A stretch of DNA of 64,000 bases from Porcincola intestinalis (GCF_009696445.1 NZ_VULZ01000011.1:1-64000); one strand, 5' to 3'; positions 43,498-52,353 are shown, numbered from the stretch's first letter. The notes: generated by a model not told the origin, from the letters alone. Numbers and translations: made by a program.

Positions 43498-44079
43498 ATG
43501 ATGAAGAAAAGACTTGCAGTGATCATGCTCGCAGGAATGATGATGAGCCTCAGCCCGGTCGGCGCGATGGCAGCAGAGACAGAGGTCACCACGGAGAGCA
43601 GCGCAGCGGAGATCGTTTTCAACTATAAGGACATGGATCCGAATGCCTATGAGGGAACCTGGATTTCCACCGGACTGGGATTTGATCTCTATCTTCCAAG
43701 CGACTGGGATGTTCTGGAGGTCTCGGATGAGAACGCCAAGCAGGGCATTGTTTACCAGGCTGCAGACTCCGCGAAGGGCTGGAACATTGCTGTCTCCTAT
43801 CATGAAGGCATGCAGGTTACTGTTGACGACATCTACAAGCAGCTGGGAGACGCTGGCTACAAGTCGCTGTACAAGATGGATCTGAACGGCATCCCTGCAG
43901 TTGGATTCGATATCGATGACCAGAAGGTCAGCGGTGTTGCATTTGCAGATGCCGACGGCGGTATGTACACCGTCCAGCTCGGACCGAATGACGACAAGGA
44001 CTTCAAGCCGGTCATGCAGAACATCTTTATGTCCATCAGCCCGACAACTGCAGAGTCGGAGACAGAGACAGAAGCATAA
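43498..44079 (+). CDS. secreted protein of unknown function with acidic tail
   Basis: A 193-residue protein with a signal peptide (about 1-25, ending GAMAAE) and no lipobox. The mature part begins ETEVTTESS and ends TTAESETETEA. The core (GTWISTGLGFDLYLPSDWDVLEV) resembles the small periplasmic/secreted PsbP-like beta domain with a lipid- or protein-binding fold, but I cannot assign a family with certainty. AAAGGAGGAAC precedes the start and a terminator follows. It is divergent from the LytTR operon and could be its target. Confidence 0.8.
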   Translation: MMKKRLAVIMLAGMMMSLSPVGAMAAETEVTTESSAAEIVFNYKDMDPNAYEGTWISTGLGFDLYLPSDWDVLEVSDENAKQGIVYQAADSAKGWNIAVSYHEGMQVTVDDIYKQLGDAGYKSLYKMDLNGIPAVGFDIDDQKVSGVAFADADGGMYTVQLGPNDDKDFKPVMQNIFMSISPTTAESETETEA

Positions 44080-44110
44080 TTTCCGGCATCCGAATCAGCC
44101 TGTACACACA

Positions 44111-44153
44111 GAGAGGGTGACTGCACCAGTCCGGTGCAGCCACCCTCTCTTTC
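44111..44153 (+). terminator. terminator of the secreted protein gene
   Basis: GAGAGGGTGACTGCACC and GGTGCAGCCACCCTCTC form a long stem with one mismatch, followed by TTTCG. Confidence 0.85.
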
Positions 44154-44200
44154 GTCAGCAGCCTGGAAGCCTACCGGGTCCTCATCCGGCTGCTCTGATA

Positions 44201-45559
44201 TTATTCGTCTGCCTCTGTTTCCCGGCCGCCTTCCGTCTCCTGTGCTGTCTCTGCTTTTCCTGCGTCTCCCTGCCTTTTTGCGCCGTCTTCCTCTTCTGTA
44301 TCCACAGCTGTCAGATATTCCATCTTCACCAGGCCGGTCTTCCCTTCATAGAGAACGTGCGCCCACTTGCCGTTTCCCTTTGTCACCTCGACCTTATCGC
44401 CGGCTTTGATGGAGCCGATCGCATCGCTTTCCTCGGAGTGGCCCGCACGGATATTCAGGTTTCCCTCTCCGTCGAAGACATACTCGCCCTCGAAGGAATC
44501 ATTGCAGCCCTCCTCATCCGGCTCATCCTCTGCGCCATATCGCTGCCAGTAGACGTTCTTTGCCAGATAGCCTCTCGTGATGCCTCTCGTGTGTGCGCTG
44601 TCCGGCATCTCAAAATGCATGCACCAGAAATATCCGGCATCGTAGGCGCCCTGCGCGTCATCAGAGACCGCCCTCAGCGCATTCAGCGTCGCACTGTAGC
44701 CATGCTCCAGCTCCCACTTCATGTACGACAGCTGGCCTTCAAGCGTCTGCCAGTCCGACGTATAAGCGCGCAGAGACGTCCATCGGCCGTTGTGCCACTG
44801 GCAGACGCCGACCGATGTCCCGCCGTCGCCCAGCGCATTCGTCCGGAATCCGGACTCGCAGTACATGTTTGCCAGAATGCCGCAGGCAGCAGCCTTGTTC
44901 AGGCCCAGCTCATTTATACAGTAATCAAAGACCTTCTTCTCGTTCACCGTCGGCGGAGCGGACGCAATCATCTCAACCGCAACGCCAGGATTCTTTTTTA
45001 CCTCGATATAGGGCATGTCCGCCGTGAGGCTCATGCCCCGCACGACGTACTTTCCCTCATCAAACGCAGGCACAAAGATGAAATACCCGCCGGAGGAGGA
45101 CCCGTAGTCTCCCTCTGCACACTTCCAGCTTGTCTTCAGTGTTACCGGCTTGCTCTCGCCGGCGAAGTAGACATCCACCGCCGCCGGAAACTGAGCCGCA
45201 AGCGTCTGCAGAGATGGCTTGCTCCCCTCATCAAAGGTCACGCTTTTCACAAGCCCCGGCGTGCGGTAGCCGATGATCATCTTTTTCGAGGACTGCTTCT
45301 TCTTTCCGCTTTCGTCGGCAGGAATCCCGTCCCTGGACTGTATATTTGTATTCTGATCCTCAAACAGGCTTCCGCCGGACTGGGCACCGTCATCCTGAAC
45401 AGCGGATAGAGAGGATTCCCCGCCGGAGGCATCCTCCGTTGCGACCTCATCCTCCGCATATATGCGCATGGCGGACGGCCCGGCTGCGGAGAGCGGAAGC
45501 GTGAGAAGCGCCGCGCAGGACAGCGTCAGGACCTTCTTCTGAATTTTCATCGTATTCAA
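44201..45559 (-). CDS. secreted phage-tail-lysozyme-like and SH3 domain protein
   Basis: A 452-residue secreted protein. A signal peptide (about 1-36), an acidic linker, a beta-rich region of unknown type (about 90-190), a phage-tail lysozyme-like domain (about 205-340; GILANMYCESGF with the likely catalytic Glu, then GVCQWHNGR), and a bacterial SH3 domain (about 365-425; LNIRAGHSEESDAIGSI) follow. It ends in acidic GGRETEADE. It probably cuts peptidoglycan outside the cell. A TTG start at 45559 has AGGAGGG eight bases upstream, better than the ATG three codons later. It follows glgB by 48 bp. Confidence 0.85.
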   Translation of the reverse strand: MNTMKIQKKVLTLSCAALLTLPLSAAGPSAMRIYAEDEVATEDASGGESSLSAVQDDGAQSGGSLFEDQNTNIQSRDGIPADESGKKKQSSKKMIIGYRTPGLVKSVTFDEGSKPSLQTLAAQFPAAVDVYFAGESKPVTLKTSWKCAEGDYGSSSGGYFIFVPAFDEGKYVVRGMSLTADMPYIEVKKNPGVAVEMIASAPPTVNEKKVFDYCINELGLNKAAACGILANMYCESGFRTNALGDGGTSVGVCQWHNGRWTSLRAYTSDWQTLEGQLSYMKWELEHGYSATLNALRAVSDDAQGAYDAGYFWCMHFEMPDSAHTRGITRGYLAKNVYWQRYGAEDEPDEEGCNDSFEGEYVFDGEGNLNIRAGHSEESDAIGSIKAGDKVEVTKGNGKWAHVLYEGKTGLVKMEYLTAVDTEEEDGAKRQGDAGKAETAQETEGGRETEADE

Positions 45560-45607
45560 GGTATATCCCTCCTGTAGTTGTCCCAGTATAGCACAGGCAG
45601 GAAGGTT

Positions 45608-47560
45608 TTACACTTCCACCTCCAGATAAGCTCTCCCGGTAAATGGCGGAAGCTCAATGGGCTCCACTAAAGGCCGTATCTTCTCTGTCACCCTTGTTCC
45701 GCCGCCATATCGTTCATCATCCGAATCAATCAGAAGCTGAAGGCCAAGGGTACTCCCGGCTGCTGCGCGGGCAGCCCCCTGCTCTTCCCTGTACAGAAAC
45801 TCCTGCCTCTGATCTGACAGGTTGAAGACACAGAGGATTGTCTGCCCCATCGTCCTCCGCTCGAAGGCGTAGACAACATGCTCCGTATCATCGGCAGACA
45901 GCCAGTGGAAGCCATTCTCCACATAGTCCTCCTGCCACAGTGCCGGATACTTCAGATATAAAGCACTCAGATCCCGGAAATAGCGGTGAAACGCATCATG
46001 TACCGGGTATTTCAGCAGCATGAAATCCTGCTGGCGCTTCTCATCCCACTCGCGGAACTGCGCAAATTCATTGCCCATGAAGTTCAGCTTCTTGCCCGGA
46101 TGCAGGAACATGTACAGATAAAGGGCCCGCGCCTGCGGGAACTTTCTGTCATAATCCCCCGCCATCTTCTGGATGATCGTCGCCTTCCCATGAACCACCT
46201 CGTCATGGGAAAGTGGGAGCAGATATCGCTCGTTATAGAAATAAGCCATCGAGAAGGTCAGCTTGTGATACTCCTGCCGGCGGTACGGCGGATCGGTCCG
46301 GAAAAAGTTCAGTGTGTCATTCATCCAGCCCATATCCCACTTATAGTCAAAGCCCAGGCCACCCTCCGGGACCGGTTTTGTGACCCCCGGATATGCCGAC
46401 GAGTCCTCCGCTATCAGCATTGTGTCCGGATACAGCCGCTTCAGCCCGCTGTTCATCTTCTTCAGGAATTCGACGGTATTCGTATTGACGCCCCGCCGCT
46501 CGTCCCCCATCCAGTAGATCAGATTGCCGACAGCATCAAATCGCAGTCCGTCGAAATGATACTTGTCCAGCCAGAAGGCGCTGGCGGAATTCAAAAAGCT
46601 TGCGATGTCTCCTCTTGAATGGTTGAAGTTGCAGCTCCCCCACTCGCTCACATTGACCGCGTCATTCGGGTATTCATACAGCTGCGTCCCATCGTAGCGG
46701 GCAAGCGCGTAGTCATTTGTTGCAAAATGGACGGTCACGACGTCCAGAATCACGCTGATATCCGCCTGATGAAGCCGGTCCACCAGCTTCTTCAGACCGT
46801 CCGGCGTGCCATAGCGCGAGGTCGCGCTGAAAAACCCGGTCGCCTGGTAGCCCCAGGACTCGTCCGCCGGATATTCATTGAGCGGCATAAATTCCACCGC
46901 ATTAAAATGGTTTTCCTTCAGATACGGGACCAGGAGATCTGCGATCTCCTCATACCGGTACCAGCCGGAGGAGACATCAATGCCCTCCCCCTTCTCCTTC
47001 GCCTCGTCAAGCTTCCTGGCCAGCTCCTCCGGATCGTCCCTGCGCTTCCAGGAGCCCAGGTGAAGCTCATAGATGTTGAGCGGTCTGTCGAAGAACAGCG
47101 GCTGCCCCGGCCGGACAGTCACGTCTCCACTGCCTGGAAAACTGTTTGCATCGGCCGCCCCGGTTCCAGTCATGCCGGCTCTGCCGTTTCTGCGCCGTTT
47201 CATATAGGCGCCGTCGCGGAACCTGTAAGCATCCATATCCCAGATGATGGAGGCCGTCTCCGGGCGAAGCTGGGAGCTGAAGGCATACGGATCGGCATGA
47301 TCATGCGTCCCAGCTCCGGAAGTAATCTGAAACTTATACATCTGCCCCGGCTTTGCCTCCGCAATCTCTGCCTCAAAAAACTGGCCATTCAGAATCCGGT
47401 GCATCGGTGTCCCCCTCCAGCCGTTGAACGCCCCGATCACGGATACCTCCCGCGCCGACGGCGCGTAGGTTCTGAACACTACACCTGACGGGGTCACGTG
47501 CGCACCTAAGAATTCATAGAGAGAAAACTCCTGCCCGTCATAGAATTTCTGAAGATCCAT
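45608..47560 (-). CDS. glgB: 1,4-alpha-glucan branching enzyme
   Basis: A 650-residue GH13 enzyme that makes alpha-1,6 branches in glycogen. An N-terminal CBM48-like domain (about 15-110) leads to the (beta/alpha)8 barrel with nucleophile Asp in GLRFDAVGN, acid Glu in LIAEDSSA and the third carboxylate in LPLSHDEVVHG. An insert of about 35 residues rich in Arg, Gly and Ala (about 120-155) lies between domains. No other glycogen gene is next to it. Its start has GGAGGTGGAGG before it. Confidence 0.96.
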   Translation of the reverse strand: MDLQKFYDGQEFSLYEFLGAHVTPSGVVFRTYAPSAREVSVIGAFNGWRGTPMHRILNGQFFEAEIAEAKPGQMYKFQITSGAGTHDHADPYAFSSQLRPETASIIWDMDAYRFRDGAYMKRRRNGRAGMTGTGAADANSFPGSGDVTVRPGQPLFFDRPLNIYELHLGSWKRRDDPEELARKLDEAKEKGEGIDVSSGWYRYEEIADLLVPYLKENHFNAVEFMPLNEYPADESWGYQATGFFSATSRYGTPDGLKKLVDRLHQADISVILDVVTVHFATNDYALARYDGTQLYEYPNDAVNVSEWGSCNFNHSRGDIASFLNSASAFWLDKYHFDGLRFDAVGNLIYWMGDERRGVNTNTVEFLKKMNSGLKRLYPDTMLIAEDSSAYPGVTKPVPEGGLGFDYKWDMGWMNDTLNFFRTDPPYRRQEYHKLTFSMAYFYNERYLLPLSHDEVVHGKATIIQKMAGDYDRKFPQARALYLYMFLHPGKKLNFMGNEFAQFREWDEKRQQDFMLLKYPVHDAFHRYFRDLSALYLKYPALWQEDYVENGFHWLSADDTEHVVYAFERRTMGQTILCVFNLSDQRQEFLYREEQGAARAAAGSTLGLQLLIDSDDERYGGGTRVTEKIRPLVEPIELPPFTGRAYLEVEV

Positions 47561-47596
47561 CCTCCACCTCCAAAAGGCCTGTTTACAACTGTATAT

Positions 47597-47625
47597 ATCA
47601 TACCCGAAAGCACACAGGCCAGCAA
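47597..47625 (-). promoter_or_regulatory. glgB promoter
   Basis: On the minus strand TTGCTG (47620-47625) and TATGAT (47597-47602) are 17 bp apart. Confidence 0.55.
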
Positions 47626-47630
47626 CCGAT

Positions 47631-47642
47631 ATGTTCGAACAT
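47631..47642. promoter_or_regulatory. 12-bp palindrome between divergent promoters
   Basis: ATGTTCGAACAT is a perfect palindrome. It lies just upstream of the glgB -35 and about 45 bases before the alcohol dehydrogenase -10, a position suited to an operator for either gene. The regulator is unknown. Confidence 0.35.
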
Positions 47643-47666
47643 GAATGTGGAATTCCTGTGAAAACA

Positions 47667-47695
47667 GTGGCAGAATAGATCCTATGCGCTATAAT
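47667..47695 (+). promoter_or_regulatory. alcohol dehydrogenase promoter
   Basis: A perfect TATAAT (47690-47695) with a weak -35 GTGGCA at 17 bp (47667-47672). Confidence 0.55.
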
Positions 47696-47739
47696 AGCAG
47701 TGAATTCTGATGAAAATCTTTCATATGGAGGAGGTATAT

Positions 47740-48900
47740 ATGTACAATTTCACACTTCAGATGCCCACCCGGATTCATTTCGGGAAGGGACAGATTTCTC
47801 ACCTGAGCGAGCTGAAGGAAAGCGGCAGCAAGGTTCTGCTCGTATATGGCGGCGGAAGCATCAAGCGGAACGGCATCTATGATGCTGCCATGAAGATTCT
47901 GAAGGAGGCAGGTCTGACGGTCGAAGAGCTGTCCGGTGTCGAGCCGAACCCGAAGATTGAAACCGTTCGAAAAGGTGTCGCGCTCTGCAAGGAAGACAGC
48001 ATCGATATGGTGCTGGCCATCGGCGGCGGAAGCACCATCGACTGCGCCAAGGTTGTTGCTGCCGGTGCAAAGTATGATGGCGATGCCTGGGATCTGGTCA
48101 TCCACCCGGAGAAGATCCAGGGTGCCCTTCCGATCTATTCTGTCCTGACGCTGTCGGCAACCGGCTCAGAGATGGATGAGTTCGCCGTCATTTCCGATAT
48201 GACAAAGAATGAAAAGTGGGGAACCGCTGCTCCGTGCCTGAAACCGGAGATGTCCGTTCTGGATCCGACCTACACCTACTCCGTCTCAAAGAAGCAGACG
48301 GCGGCAGGAACCGCAGACATGATCAGCCACACCTTCGAGAATTACTTCAGCTTTGAAACCGGCGCTGATGTCCAGAAGCGCTTCGGTGAAAGCCTGCTGA
48401 AAGTCATGTTCAAGTATGGCCCGGTGGCGCTCCACGAGCCGGAGAACTACGATGCCCGCGCGAATCTGATGTGGGCAGCCTCCCTCGCAATCAACGGACT
48501 GACCCGTGTCGGCAACGCACCTGCATGGTGTGTCCACCCGATGGAGCATGAACTCTCCGCGTTCTACGACATCACCCATGGGCAGGGGCTTGCAATCCTG
48601 ACCCCGGTCTGGATGGAGCACATTCTCTCCGACAAGACCGCACCGATATTCGCCGAATACGGCCGCAATGTCTGGGGGATCACAGCTGCCAATGACATGA
48701 GCGCCGCGAAAGAAGCCATCGAGAAGACCAGAGAATTCTTCTTCACAACCATGGAGCTTCCGAAGAACCTCCGCGAAGTCGGCATCACCGAGCAGACGCA
48801 TTTTGAGAAAATGGCCGAGAAGGCCGCTGCCGGCTGCGTCGGGTGCTTCGTCCCGCTGAGCAAGGAGGACATCATCGAAATCTTCAAGGCAGCGTTCTGA
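47740..48900 (+). CDS. iron-containing alcohol dehydrogenase (butanol dehydrogenase type)
   Basis: A 386-residue group III alcohol dehydrogenase of the YqhD/BdhA class, reducing aldehydes. The nucleotide-binding VLAIGGGSTIDCAKVVA, the metal ligands in AGTADMISHTFE, and CVHPMEHELSAFYDITHGQGLA are all present. The GGGS pattern is common in NADPH-using enzymes. The start is ATG 47740, preceded by GGAGGAGGTATATAT; two in-frame ATG codons upstream lack a site. It has its own promoter. Confidence 0.95.
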   Translation: MYNFTLQMPTRIHFGKGQISHLSELKESGSKVLLVYGGGSIKRNGIYDAAMKILKEAGLTVEELSGVEPNPKIETVRKGVALCKEDSIDMVLAIGGGSTIDCAKVVAAGAKYDGDAWDLVIHPEKIQGALPIYSVLTLSATGSEMDEFAVISDMTKNEKWGTAAPCLKPEMSVLDPTYTYSVSKKQTAAGTADMISHTFENYFSFETGADVQKRFGESLLKVMFKYGPVALHEPENYDARANLMWAASLAINGLTRVGNAPAWCVHPMEHELSAFYDITHGQGLAILTPVWMEHILSDKTAPIFAEYGRNVWGITAANDMSAAKEAIEKTREFFFTTMELPKNLREVGITEQTHFEKMAEKAAAGCVGCFVPLSKEDIIEIFKAAF

Positions 48901-48924
48901 TCCTGACGCTGATTGATCGGTGTC

Positions 48925-49491
48925 TTAGAGCTGAAAGATAATTCCAGCTGCTGCGGCGACCGCGATATACAGGATCGGGTGTTTCCGGAACTTCACCAGC
49001 GTGATGTAGATCACCGCTGCCAGAAGGATCAGCTTCCAGTTGAAGAGACTGAGCACAGAACCCGTCTGGCGGAACAGGTCGATTCGGAGCAGGGCGATCT
49101 TCGCGACCCCAATGCCGGCGGCCGCGATCAGACCGGTCGATGCCGGGCGAAGTCCATAGAAGGTATCCTGAACCACCTTCGCCTCCCTGAAGGCAGTCAG
49201 AATCCTCGCAATGATCATAATCACCACAATTGCCGGGGCTATCAGTCCGAGGGTGGCAACAATCCCGCCTGTGACCCCGGCTGTCTTGTGCCCGACATAG
49301 GTCGCCATGTTGATGCCCAGGGGGCCCGGCGTTGATTCGGAAACCGCGACCATGTCGGCGATGTCCGCCGTCGTAAACCAGCCTGTCTTGGCCGAAATAT
49401 CATACAGAAACGGCAGCGTTGCAAGCCCGCCTCCGACAGAGAAGAGCCCGACCTTGAAAAACTCCCAGAACAGCTGAAGATAGATCATCAC
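48925..49491 (-). CDS. chrA: chromate transporter, second half
   Basis: A 188-residue CHR-family membrane protein with about six helices. It has GGGLATLPFLYD near the N-terminus and PGPLGINMATYVGHKTAG. CHR proteins are either one long chain or two short chains; this is one of a short-chain pair and overlaps its partner by four bases. Chromate or another oxyanion may be exported; activity is not proven. Confidence 0.9.
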   Translation of the reverse strand: MMIYLQLFWEFFKVGLFSVGGGLATLPFLYDISAKTGWFTTADIADMVAVSESTPGPLGINMATYVGHKTAGVTGGIVATLGLIAPAIVVIMIIARILTAFREAKVVQDTFYGLRPASTGLIAAAGIGVAKIALLRIDLFRQTGSVLSLFNWKLILLAAVIYITLVKFRKHPILYIAVAAAAGIIFQL

Positions 49492-50144
49492 GTCCTGTCC
49501 TCCTTCTCACCATCTAGTGTGCCGGATGCCTCTGGCTCCGTCCCGGATTTTGCAGCATCGTCAGCCGCCTTCGCTGCGCTTCTGTCTGCCACCGGCTTCA
49601 GAACAATACCCGCCACACCAGAGAGCACAACGAGGAGAACCGGTGAGATGCCGCTCAGCAGAGAAGCCAGCAGCACACACAGAAAGATGATCCATCCCCA
49701 CAGGTCCCGGATCGACTTTTTCCCCAGCTTGATCACAGAGTCCATAATCAGGACACAGACGGCCGCACGGATTCCATTGAATGCATGCTTCACAACCGAC
49801 AGGTCCGCAAAATTCTGAAGAAAGATCGAGATGATGGTGATGATGACGACGGACGGCGATACGACGCCAAGTGTCGCGACAATCCCGCCGATCATGCCGG
49901 CCTTCGTATTGCCAATGAAGGTCGCGGTATTGACCGCGATAATTCCCGGCGTGCACTGGCCGATTGCGTAATAGTCCATCAGCTGCTCTTCCGTCGTCCA
50001 GTGCCGCTTCTCCACCAGCTCCCGCTGCAGAATCGGAAGCATGGCGTATCCGCCGCCGAAGGTTGTCGCTCCGATCTCCGCAAACAGAAGAAGCAGCTCC
50101 AGAAGAACAGGCATTTGCTTCTTCTCTTTCCTTTTAGTTTCCAT
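49488..50144 (-). CDS. chrA: chromate transporter, first half
   Basis: A 218-residue CHR-family membrane protein with the motif GGGYAMLPILQRELVEK and QCTPGIIAVNTATFIGNTKAG. A charged cytoplasmic tail (about 190-218) follows the last helix. It overlaps the second half gene by four bases. The pair should form the heterodimeric short-chain type. Confidence 0.9.
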   Translation of the reverse strand: METKRKEKKQMPVLLELLLLFAEIGATTFGGGYAMLPILQRELVEKRHWTTEEQLMDYYAIGQCTPGIIAVNTATFIGNTKAGMIGGIVATLGVVSPSVVIITIISIFLQNFADLSVVKHAFNGIRAAVCVLIMDSVIKLGKKSIRDLWGWIIFLCVLLASLLSGISPVLLVVLSGVAGIVLKPVADRSAAKAADDAAKSGTEPEASGTLDGEKEDRT

Positions 50145-50260
50145 TCTGATTCCCCTTGAAATGAATATTCAGAAGGTATCGTATCACATTTTTAAAGCAA
50201 CGTGTGTAAAGTGTCCGTATCATCACTGTCCTCCCGGTCTGCGCTGACAATCTGTACTGT

Positions 50261-50321
50261 CAGGCTGCGGGTGACAGGCTCTGGATGGCAGGCCGCGGGT
50301 GACAGGCTGCAGGTGACAGGC
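50261..50321 (+). repeat. 14-bp minisatellite, about four copies
   Basis: Four 14-bp units beginning CAGGC (50261, 50275, 50289, 50303) are followed by a partial fifth at 50317. The common unit is CAGGCTGCGGGTGA with a few changes. The stretch lies in the spacer upstream of the PfkB-family gene promoter. Confidence 0.85.
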
Positions 50322-50347
50322 ATCCAGCGGAAAGATCGTGTATCTTG

Positions 50348-50376
50348 TTGAAACATTTTCCAGCTTATGATATGTA
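50348..50376 (+). promoter_or_regulatory. promoter of the PfkB-family kinase gene
   Basis: TTGAAA (50348-50353) and TATGTA (50371-50376) are 17 bp apart. Confidence 0.5.
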
Positions 50377-50419
50377 TAAGATAATTTGGCGCAATGCCGC
50401 AGAAAGAGAGGTCTGTACC

Positions 50420-51343
50420 ATGTCAGACACGATGCATCACAAAATTCTTTGCTTCGGATCCCTGAACATCGACCATGTCTATTCGGTCGATCATTTTGTT
50501 GCAAAGGGGGAAACTCTGTCATCCCAGAAGCTCGAGACCTTCACCGGCGGAAAGGGGCTCAACCAGTCTGTCGCCCTCGCCAGGGCCGGGGCTGAGACAT
50601 ACCATGCGGGCGCCATCGGACCAGACGGATCTTTTCTTCTGGATATGATGAAAGAAGCTGGCGTCCACACCGACTATGTTACCATGATCCCGGATGCGCA
50701 CACCGGACATGCGATCATCCAGCGGGACAAGGAGGGGGATAACTGCATCCTGCTTTATGGCGGAACCAACCAGCTGATCACAAAGGAGCAGTCTGACAGC
50801 GTACTCAGCCACTTTTCAGCCGGGGACTATCTTGTCCTGCAGAATGAGATCAACCAGCTCCCCTATATTGTGGAGAAAGCGCACGCGCTTGGGATGACAA
50901 TCGTCCTGAACCCGTCGCCGATGAATGAAAAAGTCCTCCAGCTTCCGCTCGATGAGATCGATATCTTCCTTCTCAATGAGGTGGAAGCCGGTCAGATTCT
51001 GGGGAGCCATACAGCAGAAGGCAGAGCGCTTGCCGCCGCTTTAAGAGAACGGTTCCCGAATGCCACCGTCGTCCTGACACTGGGCGGGGATGGCTCTGTC
51101 TGTGTCTGCAGCGATGGAACCTTCTTCCAGCCTGCGTACAAGACCCATGTTGCGGATACAACCGCTGCCGGGGATACCTACACAGGCTACTTCCTTGCCA
51201 GTCTACTTCATGGCAGCTCCGTTCCGGACTCAATGAAGGCTGCCTCCGCTGCCGCATCGATTGCCTGCTCCAGAAAAGGCGCGGCTCCGTCCATTCCAGC
51301 CGAGGCGGAAGTGACAGCATTTCTGAACGCACAGGACAGTTAA
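50420..51343 (+). CDS. PfkB family sugar kinase (ribokinase-like)
   Basis: A 307-residue ribokinase-family enzyme. It has the N-terminal GSLNIDHVYSVDHF, the GGKGLNQSVALARAG substrate motif, TLGGDGSV and the anion-hole motif DTTAAGDTYTGYF near residue 250. Ribose or a related pentose is likely, but the substrate cannot be fixed. The start at ATG 50420 follows GAGAGGTCTGTACC. Monocistronic with its own terminator. Confidence 0.92.
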   Translation: MSDTMHHKILCFGSLNIDHVYSVDHFVAKGETLSSQKLETFTGGKGLNQSVALARAGAETYHAGAIGPDGSFLLDMMKEAGVHTDYVTMIPDAHTGHAIIQRDKEGDNCILLYGGTNQLITKEQSDSVLSHFSAGDYLVLQNEINQLPYIVEKAHALGMTIVLNPSPMNEKVLQLPLDEIDIFLLNEVEAGQILGSHTAEGRALAAALRERFPNATVVLTLGGDGSVCVCSDGTFFQPAYKTHVADTTAAGDTYTGYFLASLLHGSSVPDSMKAASAAASIACSRKGAAPSIPAEAEVTAFLNAQDS

Positions 51344-51385
51344 TGCGAGAAAACAGGCTCAGAACAGACAAGATCCATCAAAAAA

Positions 51386-51423
51386 GAGGGAGGGCGCCTC
51401 AGACGCTCTCCCCCTTTCTTTTT
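51386..51423 (+). terminator. terminator of the PfkB-family gene
   Basis: GGGAGGGCG and CGCTCTCCC pair with one mismatch, followed by TTTCTTTTT. It sits between converging genes. Confidence 0.75.
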
Positions 51424-51442
51424 CTCCCTGCCATTGCTGAAG

Positions 51443-52030
51443 TTACTGGTCGACTGTCACATTGAAAGTGGCCTTTTGTTCAACATCGTTTCCATCATAA
51501 TGTTCCACATTGATTTTGAAGCTGCCTGGATGATCCACACCAATGCACACCTGTCCCTCACAGGTTGCGCCGACAGGAGTTTCCTGAGGATACATCGTGA
51601 CCTCTCCCGGGTATGAGTAACCCATCTTTCCTCCAGCATCGACAATACTGTCATCAAGTACAAAATATAAACCATCTGAAAATCCATCCGGATCCTCAAA
51701 TCCAATATTCTCGTACGTAAAGGTTACAATGTAAACGGCTGCCGGATGATAATCAGAGTATTCATTTCTCTCGTCCGTCTCTTCAACAGAATCAACCGTC
51801 AGCTTCCACTGTCCCTCGACGACCCATGGTTCTCCAATATTGTATTCATCCTGGCTTGTTGGCTTTCCAGCAGCCAGCTGTTCCTTCAGATCAGCGACCG
51901 TTTCCTGTAATGCCGCGACCTCTGATTCCAGTTCTGCAATTCGATCATCCTTCGAATCTGCCAGCGCTGTAATCGGTGCTGTAGCAATCAGCCCGCAAAG
52001 CAATCCAGCAATCATCCTTCGCTTCATCAT
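51443..52030 (-). CDS. secreted DUF4352-like (Ig-fold) protein
   Basis: A protein of about 195 residues. A signal peptide (about 1-23, ending TALAD) is followed by a coiled coil (about 25-57, three Leu-rich heptads) and a beta domain beginning QWKLTVDSVEET with a PAAVYIVTFTYENIGF strand pattern typical of DUF4352/telokin-like domains. The start is one of two adjacent ATG codons at 52030 and 52027 after GGGAGGAAGT. Function unknown. It lies just outside the left repeat of the integrated remnant. Confidence 0.8.
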   Translation of the reverse strand: MMKRRMIAGLLCGLIATAPITALADSKDDRIAELESEVAALQETVADLKEQLAAGKPTSQDEYNIGEPWVVEGQWKLTVDSVEETDERNEYSDYHPAAVYIVTFTYENIGFEDPDGFSDGLYFVLDDSIVDAGGKMGYSYPGEVTMYPQETPVGATCEGQVCIGVDHPGSFKINVEHYDGNDVEQKATFNVTVDQ

Positions 52031-52202
52031 ACTTCCTCCCTGATTGATTGTTATGTTCATCATATAAAACGGTGAATATACTGTCAAGCTGCCTTTCATC
52101 GCTTCACTGCTGCCCATGGGCACAGACACTTTTGCTGCCTTGTCCTACACACAAAAATGCATCCTACAGGGAAAAAGCCATCATTCAGAAACTTTTAGAG
52201 AA

Positions 52203-52242
52203 CAAAAAAGCCGGAGAATAACTTGGAAAAGTTATTCTCCGG
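52203..52242 (-). terminator. strong terminator at the left end of the integrated remnant
   Basis: CCGGAGAATAACTT and AAGTTATTCTCCGG form a perfect 14-bp stem with a GGAA loop, followed on the minus strand by CTTTTTTG. In the tRNA-Pro model this was the original terminator downstream of the tRNA gene before integration. The minus-strand unit from the element also ends here. Confidence 0.9.
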
Positions 52243-52264
52243 TACCCCTGCCAAGAGTCGATGC
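52239..52264. repeat. putative left attachment site
   Basis: 26 bases beginning CCGGTACCCCTGC and ending GTCGATGC match the 27 bases at 56424-56450 with two substitutions and one gap. The last bases copy the 3' end of tRNA-Pro (GCATCGAC on the minus strand), but no tRNA body follows here. Confidence 0.75.
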
Positions 52265-52353
52265 TGATCCTGAATAACTGTTAAACCCAACTTCACCATT
52301 TTCATTGTGCCACACCTATGAAGCTCCAGTGTTTGATTATTAATGCAGAGTTC

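Noticed and set aside
52239-52264. A second tRNA gene at the left repeat
   Set aside because: Only the last few tRNA bases are present; the sequence to the right does not fold as a tRNA.
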